Assembly (NCBI GenBank): GCA_963727415.1 | Contig: CAVSGF010000003.1 | Span: forward strand, 1,426,001 to 1,490,000 | Direction of reading: 5' to 3' | DNA: 64,000 nt | Origin: DASQPR01 sp963727415 | Lineage (GTDB): Bacteria; Actinomycetota; Actinomycetes; Mycobacteriales; Micromonosporaceae | Part shown: one piece after another, positions 9,563-19,780 of the stretch | How the letters are laid out: each line of letters starts with the position of its first letter | How positions within the stretch are numbered: the stretch's first letter is position 1 | The notes under the pieces: generated by a model | What the model saw: the letters and a program-made list of their open reading frames with translations, nothing else | The model's database searches: none | Told to the model about the DNA's origin: nothing | Program-made: the position numbers and the translations under genes

Positions 9563-12500
9563 TTACCCGGTCGCGGCCGGCAAGCCGCCGACCAGAGCCA
9601 CCAACCCGGCACGATCGATCAGATCGACCGGGCGCACGGTGGCATCGTCGCGTACGTAGTAAAACGCCGCGCTCACCTTATCCACCGGAACACCCGCCAA
9701 CTCGGCCCAAGCCAGCCGGTACGCCCCGAGTTGCACCGCCGCGTCTTGAGCGGCCCGGCCGGATGGACGCCGACCGGTCTTCCAGTCCACCACGTCGTAC
9801 CGGCCTGAGGGAGCGGCGAACACGGCATCCATCCGCCCGCGTATCACGACCCCGGCAATCGTGGTGGCGAACGGCACCTCGACCTCGATCGGCGTCCGGT
9901 TCGCCCACTCACCGGCCAGGAAGGTCGCCTTCAACTCGGCGAGTGCGGCGTCGGGCGCGGCATCGGCGTCACCCGCGCCGGGCAACTCGTCGAGATCGAA
10001 CAGCCGATCGGTACCGAACCGCTGCTCAAGCCACTGATGGAAGGCGGTACCGCGGCGCGCGTGCACGTCCGGTCGCTGCGGCATCGGGCGCCGCAGCGAC
10101 CGGGCCAGCGCGGCCGGATCGTGCCGCATGGCGACCAGGTGCGACACCGACAGCTGGTCCGGCACCGACACGTCCACCACGTCACCCGGTCGCGGGGCCG
10201 CCTGAGCCCGCTCGGCGAGCAGCAGATCCGCCTCGTAACTCCAGCGATGGGTCTCCTCGTCGTCGAGCACGTCGGAGTCGAGGGCGGCGGTCGCGTCGGC
10301 GTTGTGCACCACGGGCCGCCGCGTACTCCATCGCGGCGCGACGGTCCCCAAGTGGATCCTCCGGCCAGGGCGCCGAGACGACCGTGTCCAGGGTCGGGTT
10401 GGTGGTGCCGGCGGCCGGGGCCGGCGTCCAGACCTCGACGCTGCCATGGCCGTCGGCGCAGACCTCGCGGACCTCGTCGAGGAACGCCGACGGGCCACGG
10501 GGCCGGACCCCATCTCCCCACCAGTAGCCGGAGCACAGCAGCAGGTGGCGTGGGCGGGTCACGGCTACGTACGCGAGCCGCCGCTCCTCCCGCTCGTGAT
10601 GGTCGGCCCATCCGCCCGCGAACCGGTTCAGGGAATCTCGCAGGTCCTTCTGATCGGCCGGTGATTCGAGATCCAGGCTGGGCAGGCCGGCCTGGTCCCC
10701 GCGGAGCGGGAACGGGAGCACGCCCATGCCGCCCAGGTAGTGATCGGAGGCCGGGGCCTTGCCCGGGAACGCGTCCTTGACCAGCCCGGCGACCGCCACG
10801 ATGTCCCATTCCAGGCCCTTCGCGGCATGCACGGTCAGGATCTGCACCGCCCCGTCGGTCACGTCGGTCTCGCCGGCGGCCAGGCCGCGCTCCTCCGACT
10901 CGGCCGCTTCCAGGAAGGCCAGGAACGACGACAGCGTGGCACCCGGCGCCTCGGTCGCGAACCGGGTCGCGACGTCAGCGAAGGTGTCCAGGTGCGCACG
11001 GGCCAGGCCGGTGTCGGAGGCGCGTACGGCCACCTCGACACCGAGTCCCATCTGGCGCTCGACATCCTCGATCAGATCTGGCAACGACTGATCCAGCCGC
11101 CCGCGGAGCCCGCGCAACTCGGCCGCGTACGCGCCGAACCGCCGGTAGCCCTCCGGCGAGTACCGTTCCTCAGGACCTAGATCATCCAGCGCGTCCACCA
11201 GTGCCGCCTCGTCCAGGCTTCCCGAGATCGGCTCCGGCTCATCGGCCGTGGTCGCCGTCGTGGCGTGCGCCATCGCCTGCTCGCGCCGCATCTGCAGCAA
11301 CGATCGAGCGCGCCGGTGCAAGGCCACCAGATCGCGCGGGCCGATCCGCCACCGAGGTCCGGTCAGCAACCGCAGTAGGGCCGCGCCGGCCAGCGGGTCG
11401 GCCAGCACCTGCAGCGTGCTCACCACATCGCGAACTTCCGGCGTGTCCAGCAGTCCACCGAGGCCGACCACCTCAACCGGGAGACCGCGATCGCGCAGCG
11501 CTCCCTCGATCGGGGCGATCTGGCTCCGGGTGCGGACCAGGACCGCGCTGGCCGGCCGGTTCGCCACCGGAATCCGTGCCGGGTCCGGGTACGTGCCGCC
11601 GGCCTGCTCCCGCCACGCGGCCAGGATGCCCTCGGCAATCCACTCGGCCTCGTCGACGGACGTGTCAGTGAGCGCGCATCGGACTGTCGAGGACATCGCG
11701 ACCGGAACATCGGGCGCCGCGGTCAGCTCGGTCACCCGGTGCCCATGCGCCCGCAGCGGTGCCGAAACGCGATTGGCGACGCGCAGCGTCTCCGGCCGGT
11801 TCCGCCAGCTCGTCGACAGCGACAGCACGGTCGCCGGCTCGCCGTCTTGCCGACGGAACTCCTCCGGGAACCGGTCAAGCGTGCCCGCGCTCGCGCCACG
11901 CCACCCGTAGATCGACTGACATGGGTCACCGACCGCGGTGACCGGATGCCCAGCGCCGTACAACGATCGCAACAGCGATACCTGCGCGTGGCTGGTGTCC
12001 TGGTACTCGTCGAGCAACACCACCCGGAACCGGTCGCGCTCGATCGCGCCCACCTCGTAGTGCGCCCCGGCCACGTGCGCGGCCCGGGCCAGCTGGTCAC
12101 CGAAGTCCATAGCTTCCAGATCGCGCTTGCGCCGGGCGTAGGACCGGACCATCGGCAACAGGGCCAGGCGTGCTTGCTGCACCGCCCGCGCATCGCGAAC
12201 CGGCGCGTAAACGGTGCCGGGCAGCGCGGTCGTGGCGGCGAAGAAACGTCCGGTCCAAGCGGCCAGATCGTCCGGCGTCCGCAAGTGCTCGGCGAGGTCG
12301 GCGGCCAGCCGCATGACGGCGTCGACCACGGTGGTCGGAGCCTTGTCGACGGCCGACATGTCCCCGTCGTAGGACCGGACCACCGCGTCGGCGATCTGCC
12401 AGCACGCGGCCTCCGACAGCATCCGGGCGGTCGGCTCATACCCGGCACGAACGCCATGCTCGGCGACGATCCGGGCGGCGTACGAGTGATACGTCGCGAC

Positions 12501-12839
12501 GGTCGGCTCCCCGGCCGCCACCTCAACCTTGCGTTGCAGCTGGGACAACCGCAGCCGGACCCGCCCGGCCAGTTCGCCGGCCGCTTTCCTGGTGAAGGTC
12601 AGACCGAGGACCTGTTCCGGCCGTACGTAGTCGTTGGCGACCAGCCACACCACACGGGCCGCCATCGTCTCGGTCTTGCCGGAGCCGGCCCCGGCTACCA
12701 CCAGCAGCGGAGCCACATCCGCGGCGATGATCGCTTCCTGCTCCGGTGTCGGCTGGTGCAGCCGCAGCAGGTCGGCGATCTCGGCCGGGGTGAACCGGGG
12801 ACCTGCCGTGGCGCGCACGTTCGCCGTGGTCGGCATCAT
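9563..12839 (-). CDS. adnB: AdnB, helicase-nuclease subunit of the AdnAB break-processing enzyme (frame broken)
   Basis: UvrD-like motor joined to a RecB-type nuclease. Walker A GAGSGKTE is at residues 50-57, motif II VVLLDEYQDTSHAQ, motif III GDPCQSIYGWRGA and motif V TVHAAKGLEWDIVAV. The C-terminal nuclease carries the RecB block (RRGTAFHQWLEQRFG) and VVDWKTGRRP. In mycobacteria AdnAB resects double-strand break ends, and the AdnB motor drives translocation. The motor and nuclease are in different frames; they join near 10305-10320, where removing one base restores 1091 residues, close to known AdnB (about 1050-1100). The ATG overlaps the adnA stop (ATGA), so the two subunits are made from one message. 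Confidence 0.92.
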
Positions 12840-15800
12840 GCCTCACCCGTCCCTTCCCCGCCGGGCCCTCTCCCGCCCGCCGCTTGCGCACCCGGCCCTT
12901 CCCCGCCCGTATCTTGCGCCCGCCGCGGCCGGGGTGGGTTCGCCCCGGCCGGCTCCGGCGGCGCCGATGTCACCTGGCGGCCCTGCCCGGAGACCGGGCA
13001 CGAGCGCCGGACCGGGCAGTTGCGGCACTTGGAGTTGGCCACGGCATGGAACGTCGAGGCCGCCATCGTGGTCGCGGTGGCCCGAACCATGCGGCCGGCC
13101 CATGCCGGATCGGACGCCTCCGACAGCGGAGGCTGCGCCTGCTCCTTGGCATTGCGGTTCGTGCCCAGCTGGACCAGCGCGGCACCACCGGAGACGTCGC
13201 CCTCGGTGAACGCGCCCGCCTCGACCGCCGCCTGATAGGCACCGAGCTGTGGATGCTCGCCGATGTCCTCGGCGCGGACCGAGGTGGTCTTGCCGGTCTT
13301 CAAGTCGATCACCACGAGCCGGCCGGCATCGTCGATCTCCAGCCGGTCCACCCGGCCGCGAATCTGAATGTTGTCGGCGAGCTGGACCAGGAAGTCGCGC
13401 TCGACCGCGACCAGGCGCCGCGGATTCTGGGCCAGCCAGCCGACCAGGTTCGCGATCATCCGCTCGGCCCGGGCGCGCTCCCGCCCCGCGAGCCACTGCG
13501 CCGCCAGCTCGATCTCGCCGAAGCGATGATGCAGGAACGACACCAGCTCGGTCTCGCCGACCTCCGGATCGTCGGCACGCATCGCGATCTCGTGCACGAG
13601 ATTTCCGATGCCCTGCTCGAACGAGGCGCTGTCGCTGCCGCCATGCCGTTCCAGCAGCCATCGCAGGCTGCATCGCTGGACCAGCTCGACGGTCGACGGG
13701 GTCACCACCACCGGCTCGTCCTGGTAGAGCGGCCGCGCATCGGACAGCTCCGGCAGCCCCCACCATTGCTCCGGCGCCGCCCCCGGAACACCGGCGGCGG
13801 CGAGCCGGCGAAGCTGCGCCGCGGCGGCCCGGCGCCTCGGATCCGGGGACACCGGGTCGATCAGGACGCCGCGCAGTTCAGCCACCAGCGCCTCCAGCGT
13901 CAGTGCCCGGGGCAGGCGGGTCGGCTCGGGCTCGGCGGCGGCGTCATCGGCATGCGGGGCAAGCTCACGCAGGAATCGCGACGGCTGCTCCTCACCGTCG
14001 CCCGAATGCTGAGCGGTCACGATCACCCGACGTCGCGCCCGGGTGATCGCGGTGTAGAACAGCCGGCGCTCATCGTCCAGCAACGCGGCGATCTCGGTCG
14101 CGGCGGTGACCCGCGGCGAAGCTCCGGGGCCAGCCGGTTCGGCCGGACCGGGTGGTGCGGCCACCCGGCCGGCCGCCATCTCGACGAGCCGCTCACCGCC
14201 CATCACGCTGCCTCGCAGCCGAAGATCCGGCCACAACCCTTCCTGCACCCCGGCAACGACCACGACGTCCCACTCCAGCCCCTTGGCCGCGTGCGCGGTC
14301 AGCACTCGGACCGCGGCGCCCCGGTCCGCGGTCGGTGCCAGCGAGTCACCGGGGAGTTCCTGCCCGAGCACGTGCTCAAGGAACAACTCGGCCCGCGCAC
14401 CCGGCATCCGGTCCACGAACCGGGCGGCCGCGTCGAACAGCGCCACCACGGCGTCCAGGTCGCGGTCGGCGGCAGCACCCCGCTCGCCGCCGGCGGCGCT
14501 CTCGCTGCCCCAGCGCTCCGCCAGGCCGGTGGTCTGCCACAGCGCCCACAGCACGTCCTCGGCGGTGGCCCCGGGCTCGGCGGCCACGCGCCGGACCGCG
14601 GCCAGCGCCTCGGCTACCGCGTACGCGGGACCGGACCAGCGCCGCCGCACCGCGGTCAGCTCCAGCGGGTCCAGCAGCGCTTCCACCAGCAGGTCGCCGG
14701 ACGGCTTGCGGATACCGGCCGCCGCCGCGATGGTCCGCAGTTCCTGCCGCAGCCGGCGCTCGGCCAACGGGTCGGCGCCACCGATCGGCGAGTGCAGGAG
14801 CGAAACGGCCGCGGCCTCGTCCATCAGGCTGGGGTTCAGCGCGCACCGCAGCAGCAGCAGCAGCGGAGCGACCGCGGATTGCGACGCCAGCGGCAGGTCA
14901 TCGGAGAGCGTCTCGGCCGGCACCCCGGCGTGATGAAGCGCTCGGCGCAGCGACGGCAACTTCAGCGCCGTCGACTTCACGATCACCGCCATCCGGTCCC
15001 ACGGCACGCCGTCCATGAGGTGCGCCTCGCGCAACCGGTGAGCGACGTACGCCGACTCACTGGCCGGTGACCGGAAAGTATGCACGGCGACCTCGCCGGG
15101 CGTGGCGCCGGGAGCCGCGATCATGGCGCGCTGTCGTCCCGGACCGCGCAGCCGGGCCGAGACCCGCCGAGCCCCGTCCAGCAGGTCGCCGGCTAGACGG
15201 TAGGTCGTCGACAGCGTCAGCACCCGGGCCGGCGTTGTGTCCATGCCGGTGAACCGGTCCGGGAAATCGGCGACGCCGCGAGCATCGGCACCACGGAAAC
15301 CGAAGGTCGCGGTGTCCGGGTCGGCGAACGCCACCAGGTGCGAGCCATCACCGGCCACCAGTCCGAGCAGCTCCAACTGCGCCGGGTCGGTGTCGGCGAA
15401 CTCGTCCACATAGGTGTGTCGCAACCGCGCCCGCTCGGCGGCGAGCAGGGCCGGATCGGAGCGCAACAGCGCGATCGCGGCCCTGACGATCTCGGCGTGG
15501 TCGTAGGCGACCCCGCCCCGTCCGGTGGCGTCCCGCAGCGCCAGAACCTCGTTGTACTCACTGAGGAACGTCGCCGCGGCGGTCCACTCCGGGCGCCCGG
15601 CGGCCCGGCCGAAGGCAACCAGCTGATCTGCGCGGATACCACGCTCGGCGGCTCGGAGCAGCAAGTCCCGCAGCTGGGTCGCGAATGCGCGGGTGGCCAG
15701 TGCCGGTTGCAGCGCATCCGGCCACAGGCCGGCGTCGCCTGCGGCCAGCAGCTCACGGATCACCAGATCTTGCTCCGGACCGGATAGCAGCCGCGGGGCC

Positions 15801-16192
15801 GGCTCGCCACGCTCGGCGGCGGCCCGTCGCAGCAGCCCGAACGCGTACGCGTGGAAGGTGCGCACCAGCGGCTCGGCGGACACCTTGCCGGCGCGGCCGA
15901 GCGCCGACTCGATCCGGGTACGCAATGTCCCCGCGCTCCGGCGACCGAAGGTCAGGACCAGAATCCGCGCCGGGTCGGCACCGGCCCCGACCCGCGCGGT
16001 CACGGCATCGACCAGGCAGGACGTCTTGCCGGTGCCGGGACCGCCGTAAACCAGCAGCGGCCCGTGTTCGTGCCGGATCACGGCCGTGGCGGTGTCGTCC
16101 CAAGCCCGCTCGGCGGCCGGAGCTTCGGCAGCGCGTCGCACCAGGCGATAGGTGAAGTGCGGGCCAGCACCAGCCGGGTTCGCGTCGGACAC
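12836..16192 (-). CDS. adnA: AdnA, helicase-nuclease subunit of AdnAB
   Basis: Partner of AdnB, 1118 residues. A UvrD-like motor comes first (Walker A GGPGTGKTS at residues 50-58, TAHAAKGLEWDVVVV, FYTAITRARRR), then a C-terminal RecB-type nuclease with RCSLRWLLERHGG, LVVIDLKTGKT and a four-cysteine cluster (KCRNCPVRRSCPV) typical of the iron-sulfur-stapled AddB/AdnA-like nuclease fold. Motif II reads YVDEFADTDP where active motors have DEYQD, so the ATPase site may be weakened; in mycobacterial AdnAB the AdnA ATPase is the less important one. The start is GTG with no clear ribosome site. adnA and adnB form an operon, as in Mycobacterium. Confidence 0.93.
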   Translation of the reverse strand: MSDANPAGAGPHFTYRLVRRAAEAPAAERAWDDTATAVIRHEHGPLLVYGGPGTGKTSCLVDAVTARVGAGADPARILVLTFGRRSAGTLRTRIESALGRAGKVSAEPLVRTFHAYAFGLLRRAAAERGEPAPRLLSGPEQDLVIRELLAAGDAGLWPDALQPALATRAFATQLRDLLLRAAERGIRADQLVAFGRAAGRPEWTAAATFLSEYNEVLALRDATGRGGVAYDHAEIVRAAIALLRSDPALLAAERARLRHTYVDEFADTDPAQLELLGLVAGDGSHLVAFADPDTATFGFRGADARGVADFPDRFTGMDTTPARVLTLSTTYRLAGDLLDGARRVSARLRGPGRQRAMIAAPGATPGEVAVHTFRSPASESAYVAHRLREAHLMDGVPWDRMAVIVKSTALKLPSLRRALHHAGVPAETLSDDLPLASQSAVAPLLLLLRCALNPSLMDEAAAVSLLHSPIGGADPLAERRLRQELRTIAAAAGIRKPSGDLLVEALLDPLELTAVRRRWSGPAYAVAEALAAVRRVAAEPGATAEDVLWALWQTTGLAERWGSESAAGGERGAAADRDLDAVVALFDAAARFVDRMPGARAELFLEHVLGQELPGDSLAPTADRGAAVRVLTAHAAKGLEWDVVVVAGVQEGLWPDLRLRGSVMGGERLVEMAAGRVAAPPGPAEPAGPGASPRVTAATEIAALLDDERRLFYTAITRARRRVIVTAQHSGDGEEQPSRFLRELAPHADDAAAEPEPTRLPRALTLEALVAELRGVLIDPVSPDPRRRAAAAQLRRLAAAGVPGAAPEQWWGLPELSDARPLYQDEPVVVTPSTVELVQRCSLRWLLERHGGSDSASFEQGIGNLVHEIAMRADDPEVGETELVSFLHHRFGEIELAAQWLAGRERARAERMIANLVGWLAQNPRRLVAVERDFLVQLADNIQIRGRVDRLEIDDAGRLVVIDLKTGKTTSVRAEDIGEHPQLGAYQAAVEAGAFTEGDVSGGAALVQLGTNRNAKEQAQPPLSEASDPAWAGRMVRATATTMAASTFHAVANSKCRNCPVRRSCPVSGQGRQVTSAPPEPAGANPPRPRRAQDTGGEGPGAQAAGGRGPGGEGTGEA

Positions 16193-16234
16193 CGCACCAT
16201 CAGACCACGCCGGGGCGACAAAACCGTGAGCGGC

Positions 16235-17032
16235 TCACGCCGGGGGATGGTCGGCGAGCGCGACGTCCACCTCGACGATATGCCGCACCGCGTCCTCGGG
16301 ATCATCGGTGAGGTAGATGAGATCCAGATCGGCACTGCCGATCTTGTCGGTTCCGACCATCGCCGAAGTCATCCAGTCGACCAGGCCCTGCCAGTAGTCA
16401 CAACCCATCAGCACGATCGGGAACCGGGTCACCTTGTGGGTCTGTACCAGCGTCAGCGCCTCGAACAGTTCGTCCATGGTGCCGAATCCGCCGGGCAGCA
16501 CGACAAACGCCTGGGCGTACTTGACGAACATGGTCTTGCGGGCGAAGAAGTAGCGGAAGTCGATGCCGATGTCGCACCAGCCGTTGAGCCCCTGCTCGAA
16601 CGGAAGCTCGATGCCGAGACCGACCGACAGCCCGCCCGCTTCGGTGGCGCCCTTGTTGGCGGCTTCCATGGTGCCCGGTCCTCCACCGGTGATAACCGCG
16701 TATCCGGCCCGCGCCAGGCACGCGCCGAGTTTCTCGGCCAGCGCCCACTCGGCATCATCCGGCCCGGTCCGGGCCGAGCCGAATACGCTTACCGCGGTCG
16801 GCAGGTCGGCCAGGCTGTCGAAGCCCTCGACGAACTCGGACAGGATGCGCAAGGCCCGCCACGCATCCTTGCTCTTCCACTCGCTGCGCAGCCGGGAATC
16901 AAGGAGCCGCTGGTCGGCGGTACTCGCACGGATCAGATCGCGGCGTAGCGTGACCGGGCCTAGATGTCGTTCGGGTCCCCGGTTGGCCGGATCCACCCAG
17001 TCCGACGACGCGGGTGGCGTGGCATCGGTCAT
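16235..17032 (-). CDS. LOG-family protein, Rossmann-fold nucleotide-binding
   Basis: TIGR00730/LOG family, 265 aa. The phosphate-binding motif GGGPGTMEAANKGA and the active-site motif LPGGFGTMDELFEAL are both intact, as in LONELY GUY phosphoribohydrolases that release free bases from nucleoside 5'-monophosphates. The N-terminal ~70 residues (HLGPVTLRRDLI, WRALRILSEF) are the longer leader seen in type-II LOG proteins. It follows dapE by 4 bases, so it is the second gene of that unit; the dapE-LOG link is common in actinobacteria. Its substrate cannot be told from sequence. Confidence 0.9.
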   Translation of the reverse strand: MTDATPPASSDWVDPANRGPERHLGPVTLRRDLIRASTADQRLLDSRLRSEWKSKDAWRALRILSEFVEGFDSLADLPTAVSVFGSARTGPDDAEWALAEKLGACLARAGYAVITGGGPGTMEAANKGATEAGGLSVGLGIELPFEQGLNGWCDIGIDFRYFFARKTMFVKYAQAFVVLPGGFGTMDELFEALTLVQTHKVTRFPIVLMGCDYWQGLVDWMTSAMVGTDKIGSADLDLIYLTDDPEDAVRHIVEVDVALADHPPA

Positions 17033-17036
17033 GCGA

Positions 17037-18113
17037 TCAACCTAGCGCCAACCACGCACGCAGCGTATCCGCACCGGCACGGATCTTGGAGATCTCGACC
17101 CGCTCCTCAGGTTTGTGCGCCAGGTTCGGGTCACCAGGGCCGAAGTTGAGCGCCGGGATGCCGACAGCCGCGAATCGTGCCACGTCAGTCCAGCCCAGTT
17201 TGCCGACCGGAGCGGTACCGACGGCGTCCAGGAACTCCCGGGCGGCTGGCCGGTCCAGGCCCGGGCGGGCACCCGGCGCGGAGTCGGTCAGCCGTAACTC
17301 AAAGCCCTTGAACACATCGACGAGATGGGAGTACGCCTCCTCCTCGGAGCGATCCGGGGCGAACCGGTAATTGACGTCCACCTCGCACCGATCCGGCACC
17401 ACGTTGCCGGCCACCCCACCGCTGACCTTCACGGCGTTCAGGCCTTCGCGGTAGTCGCAGCCCTCGACGGTGACCTGTCGCGGCTCGTAGTCGGACAGCC
17501 GGGCCAGGATCTCGGCGGCGGCGTGGATGGCGTTGGTGCCGAGCCAGGATCGGGCCGCGTGGGCGCGTACGCCGGTGGCCGTCACGGACACCCGCATGGT
17601 GCCCTGGCAGCCGCCCTCGACCAGACCATAAGTGGGCTCCAGCAGGATGGCGAAGTCCGCCGCCAGCATTTCCGGGCGGGACTTGGCGACCAGGGTCAGG
17701 CCGTTACGAGCCGCTTCGACCTCTTCGCACTCGTAGAACAGGTAGGTGACGTCGTGCCGGGGTTCGGCGACGGTCATCGCCAGCCACAGCGCCAGCGCGG
17801 TACCCGATTTCATGTCCGAGGTACCGCAGCCGTACATGTACTCGCCGCTGATGGTGGCCGGGAAGTTGTCCGCGATGGGCACCGTGTCCAGGTGGCCGGC
17901 GAGCACCACCCGCTGGTCACGGCCGAGCGCGGTGCGCGCGATGACGGTGTTGCCGAGCCGTTCGACCGTCAGGTGCCCGGCGCCGCGGAGCGCGCCGAAC
18001 ACGGCGTCGGCGATCGCGGTCTCGTTTCCGGACACCGACTCGATGTCCACGAGTGCCCTGGTGAGTTCCACCGGATCGGCCAGTACGTCGGGGTGCAGGC
18101 TGGTCACGTCCAC
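17037..18113 (-). CDS. dapE: Succinyl-diaminopimelate desuccinylase
   Basis: Zinc-dependent M20 peptidase-family enzyme that removes succinate from N-succinyl-LL-diaminopimelate, late in lysine and cell-wall DAP synthesis. Metal-binding motifs are visible: VVLAGHLDTVPIADN (His/Asp), YGCGTSDMKSG, FYECEEVEAARNGL (catalytic Glu-Glu) and NFGPGDPNLAHKPEE (last His). I chose the GTG at 18113 because DapE proteins of this group begin about 10 residues before DPVELTRALVDIESVS; an ATG at 18149 is in frame but would overlap the divergent dapD start. dapE and dapD then diverge with only 22 bases between start codons, suggesting leaderless or very short leaders. Confidence 0.93.
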   Translation of the reverse strand: MDVTSLHPDVLADPVELTRALVDIESVSGNETAIADAVFGALRGAGHLTVERLGNTVIARTALGRDQRVVLAGHLDTVPIADNFPATISGEYMYGCGTSDMKSGTALALWLAMTVAEPRHDVTYLFYECEEVEAARNGLTLVAKSRPEMLAADFAILLEPTYGLVEGGCQGTMRVSVTATGVRAHAARSWLGTNAIHAAAEILARLSDYEPRQVTVEGCDYREGLNAVKVSGGVAGNVVPDRCEVDVNYRFAPDRSEEEAYSHLVDVFKGFELRLTDSAPGARPGLDRPAAREFLDAVGTAPVGKLGWTDVARFAAVGIPALNFGPGDPNLAHKPEERVEISKIRAGADTLRAWLALG

Positions 18114-18135
18114 GAGATTAGTACCGTGTCGGATT

Positions 18136-19068
18136 GTGAGTTCACCCATCACCTCGCCCGCGTGGGGCCACGGCCTGTCCACCGTCTCCGCCGGCGGCCA
18201 GACGCTCGACGTCTGGTTCCCGTCCGGCCACCTCGGTCTCGGCACCGAACCTGCCGAAGGCGACCGGCTGTCCGGTAGTGCGGCCGGTCTCGGATACCAG
18301 GTGGTCGCGGTGTCCTCGATGATCAAGTCGTTGGCCGACGCCCCGGTCGACGCGGTCGACGCGTACCTGCGCCTGCACTTGCTGTCGCACCGGATCATTA
18401 CACCGCACCAGGCCAACCTGGACGGCATATTCGGCCTGCTCACGAACGTGGCCTGGACGTCGGCGGGGCCATGCTTGCCGGACGACGTGGACGCGCTTCG
18501 CTTCGAGGAGGCCGGGCGCGGGCGCCGGCTGATGGTGTACGGCATCGACAAGTTCCCCCGAATGGTGGACTACGTGACGCCGGGCGGGGTCCGGATCGCC
18601 GATGCCGACCGGGTCCGCCTGGGCGCCCACCTGGCACCGGGCACCACGGTGATGCACGAGGGCTTCGTCAACTACAACGCTGGCACGCTGGGCTCGTCGA
18701 TGGTCGAGGGCCGGATCTCCGCGGGAGTGGTGGTCGACGACGGTAGCGACATCGGCGGCGGGTCGTCGATCATGGGTACCCTCTCCGGCGGCGGCAAGGA
18801 GACGATCCGGATCGGCAAGCGCTGCCTGATCGGCGCGAACGGTGGTGTCGGCATCTCGCTCGGTGATGACTGCGTGGTCGAGGCCGGCTGCTACATCACC
18901 TACGGGACCAAGGTACTGCTGCCGAGCGGAGAGGTGGTCAAGGCCGCGACGCTGTCCGGCGCGTCCGGCATCCTGTTCCTGCGCAATTCGGTGACCGGGC
19001 AGATCGAGGCTCGCGCGCGAACCGGCAGCACCATCGCGCTCAACGAATCGCTTCACGCGCACAACTGA
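18136..19068 (+). CDS. dapD: Tetrahydrodipicolinate N-succinyltransferase, actinobacterial type
   Basis: Left-handed beta-helix acyltransferase that transfers succinyl from succinyl-CoA to tetrahydrodipicolinate, the step that feeds dapC and dapE. The N-terminal half resembles actinobacterial DapD (AWGHGLSTVSAGGQTLDVWF, VYGIDKFPRMVDYVTP). The hexapeptide repeat region contains MHEGFVNYNAGTLGSSMVEG and IGANGGVGISLGDDCVVEAG. About 310 residues from the GTG at 18136, near the 317 of M. tuberculosis DapD. No ribosome site is visible, in keeping with a leaderless message. The gene is divergent from dapE. Confidence 0.93.
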   Translation: MSSPITSPAWGHGLSTVSAGGQTLDVWFPSGHLGLGTEPAEGDRLSGSAAGLGYQVVAVSSMIKSLADAPVDAVDAYLRLHLLSHRIITPHQANLDGIFGLLTNVAWTSAGPCLPDDVDALRFEEAGRGRRLMVYGIDKFPRMVDYVTPGGVRIADADRVRLGAHLAPGTTVMHEGFVNYNAGTLGSSMVEGRISAGVVVDDGSDIGGGSSIMGTLSGGGKETIRIGKRCLIGANGGVGISLGDDCVVEAGCYITYGTKVLLPSGEVVKAATLSGASGILFLRNSVTGQIEARARTGSTIALNESLHAHN

Positions 19069-19096
19069 CGCTCCGACCGGCGATAAGTTGTGGTCC

Positions 19097-19759
19097 ATGA
19101 CCGCAATCGTCACCGTCCGAGGCGAAGCCACCCGCGAGGTCGATCCGGAGATCGCCATCATTACGGTCACGTGCACCGCCCGTGACCGGGACCGGACCGC
19201 CACCCTGTCCCGGCTCTCCGCGCGGGTCGACACGCTGCGCGCCGCCCTGGCCACGTGGGCCGGCGCTCTGGAGAAGCAGGAGACCTCTCGACTGTCGGTG
19301 TACGCCGAACCCGCGCGCCGTGGCGAAAAGGTGACCGCGTACGCCGGCAGCGCCACCACCCATGTGACGGTGATGGACCTGGACGTGGTCGGCGATCTGA
19401 TGATGCACCTGGCCGATCTGGATCAGGCGAGCGTGTCCGGCCCCTACTGGTCGTTGCGGCCGGGCAGCCCAGCGTTCCGCGAGGCGCGGCAGACAGCGAT
19501 CACCGATGCGCTCACCCGGGCCCGTGAATATGCCGCCGCGCTCGGCGCGCATGTCACCGGCCTGGTGGAACTGACCGACGCTGGCATGCCCGGTGGCGAG
19601 GTTGCGCCGATGAGGTTCGCGGCCGCTTCGAAGGCGCGGGGTCCGTCCGCTGGACCACCGCCGCTGGATCTGGATCCGCAACGCCAGCAGGTAACCGCGA
19701 GCGTCGAGGGCCGGTTCACGATCAGCGATCCCACCGTGCTGAACGACCGGCTGGACTGA
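19097..19759 (+). CDS. SIMPL-domain (DUF541) protein
   Basis: A 220-residue protein of the SIMPL/DUF541 family. It starts MTAIVTVRGEATREVDPEIA, the typical opening strand of the family, followed by RDRDRTATLSRLSARVDTL and, near the end, VTASVEGRFTISDP. There is no signal peptide or membrane span, unlike some exported homologues such as BP26, so it is probably cytoplasmic. Actinobacterial members commonly follow dapD, as here (28-bp gap). Its role is unknown. Confidence 0.85.
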   Translation: MTAIVTVRGEATREVDPEIAIITVTCTARDRDRTATLSRLSARVDTLRAALATWAGALEKQETSRLSVYAEPARRGEKVTAYAGSATTHVTVMDLDVVGDLMMHLADLDQASVSGPYWSLRPGSPAFREARQTAITDALTRAREYAAALGAHVTGLVELTDAGMPGGEVAPMRFAAASKARGPSAGPPPLDLDPQRQQVTASVEGRFTISDPTVLNDRLD

Positions 19760-19780
19760 GTGCCCGGCGGCGCGCTGGGG

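Noticed and set aside
17746..18135. N-terminal extension of dapD over the dapE gene
   Set aside because: The frame is open for 390 more bases, but it lies opposite dapE and has no DapD similarity. Similar extensions on dapE (to 18551), ispH (to 46149), dapC (to 21031) and xseA (to 45850) were trimmed for the same reason.
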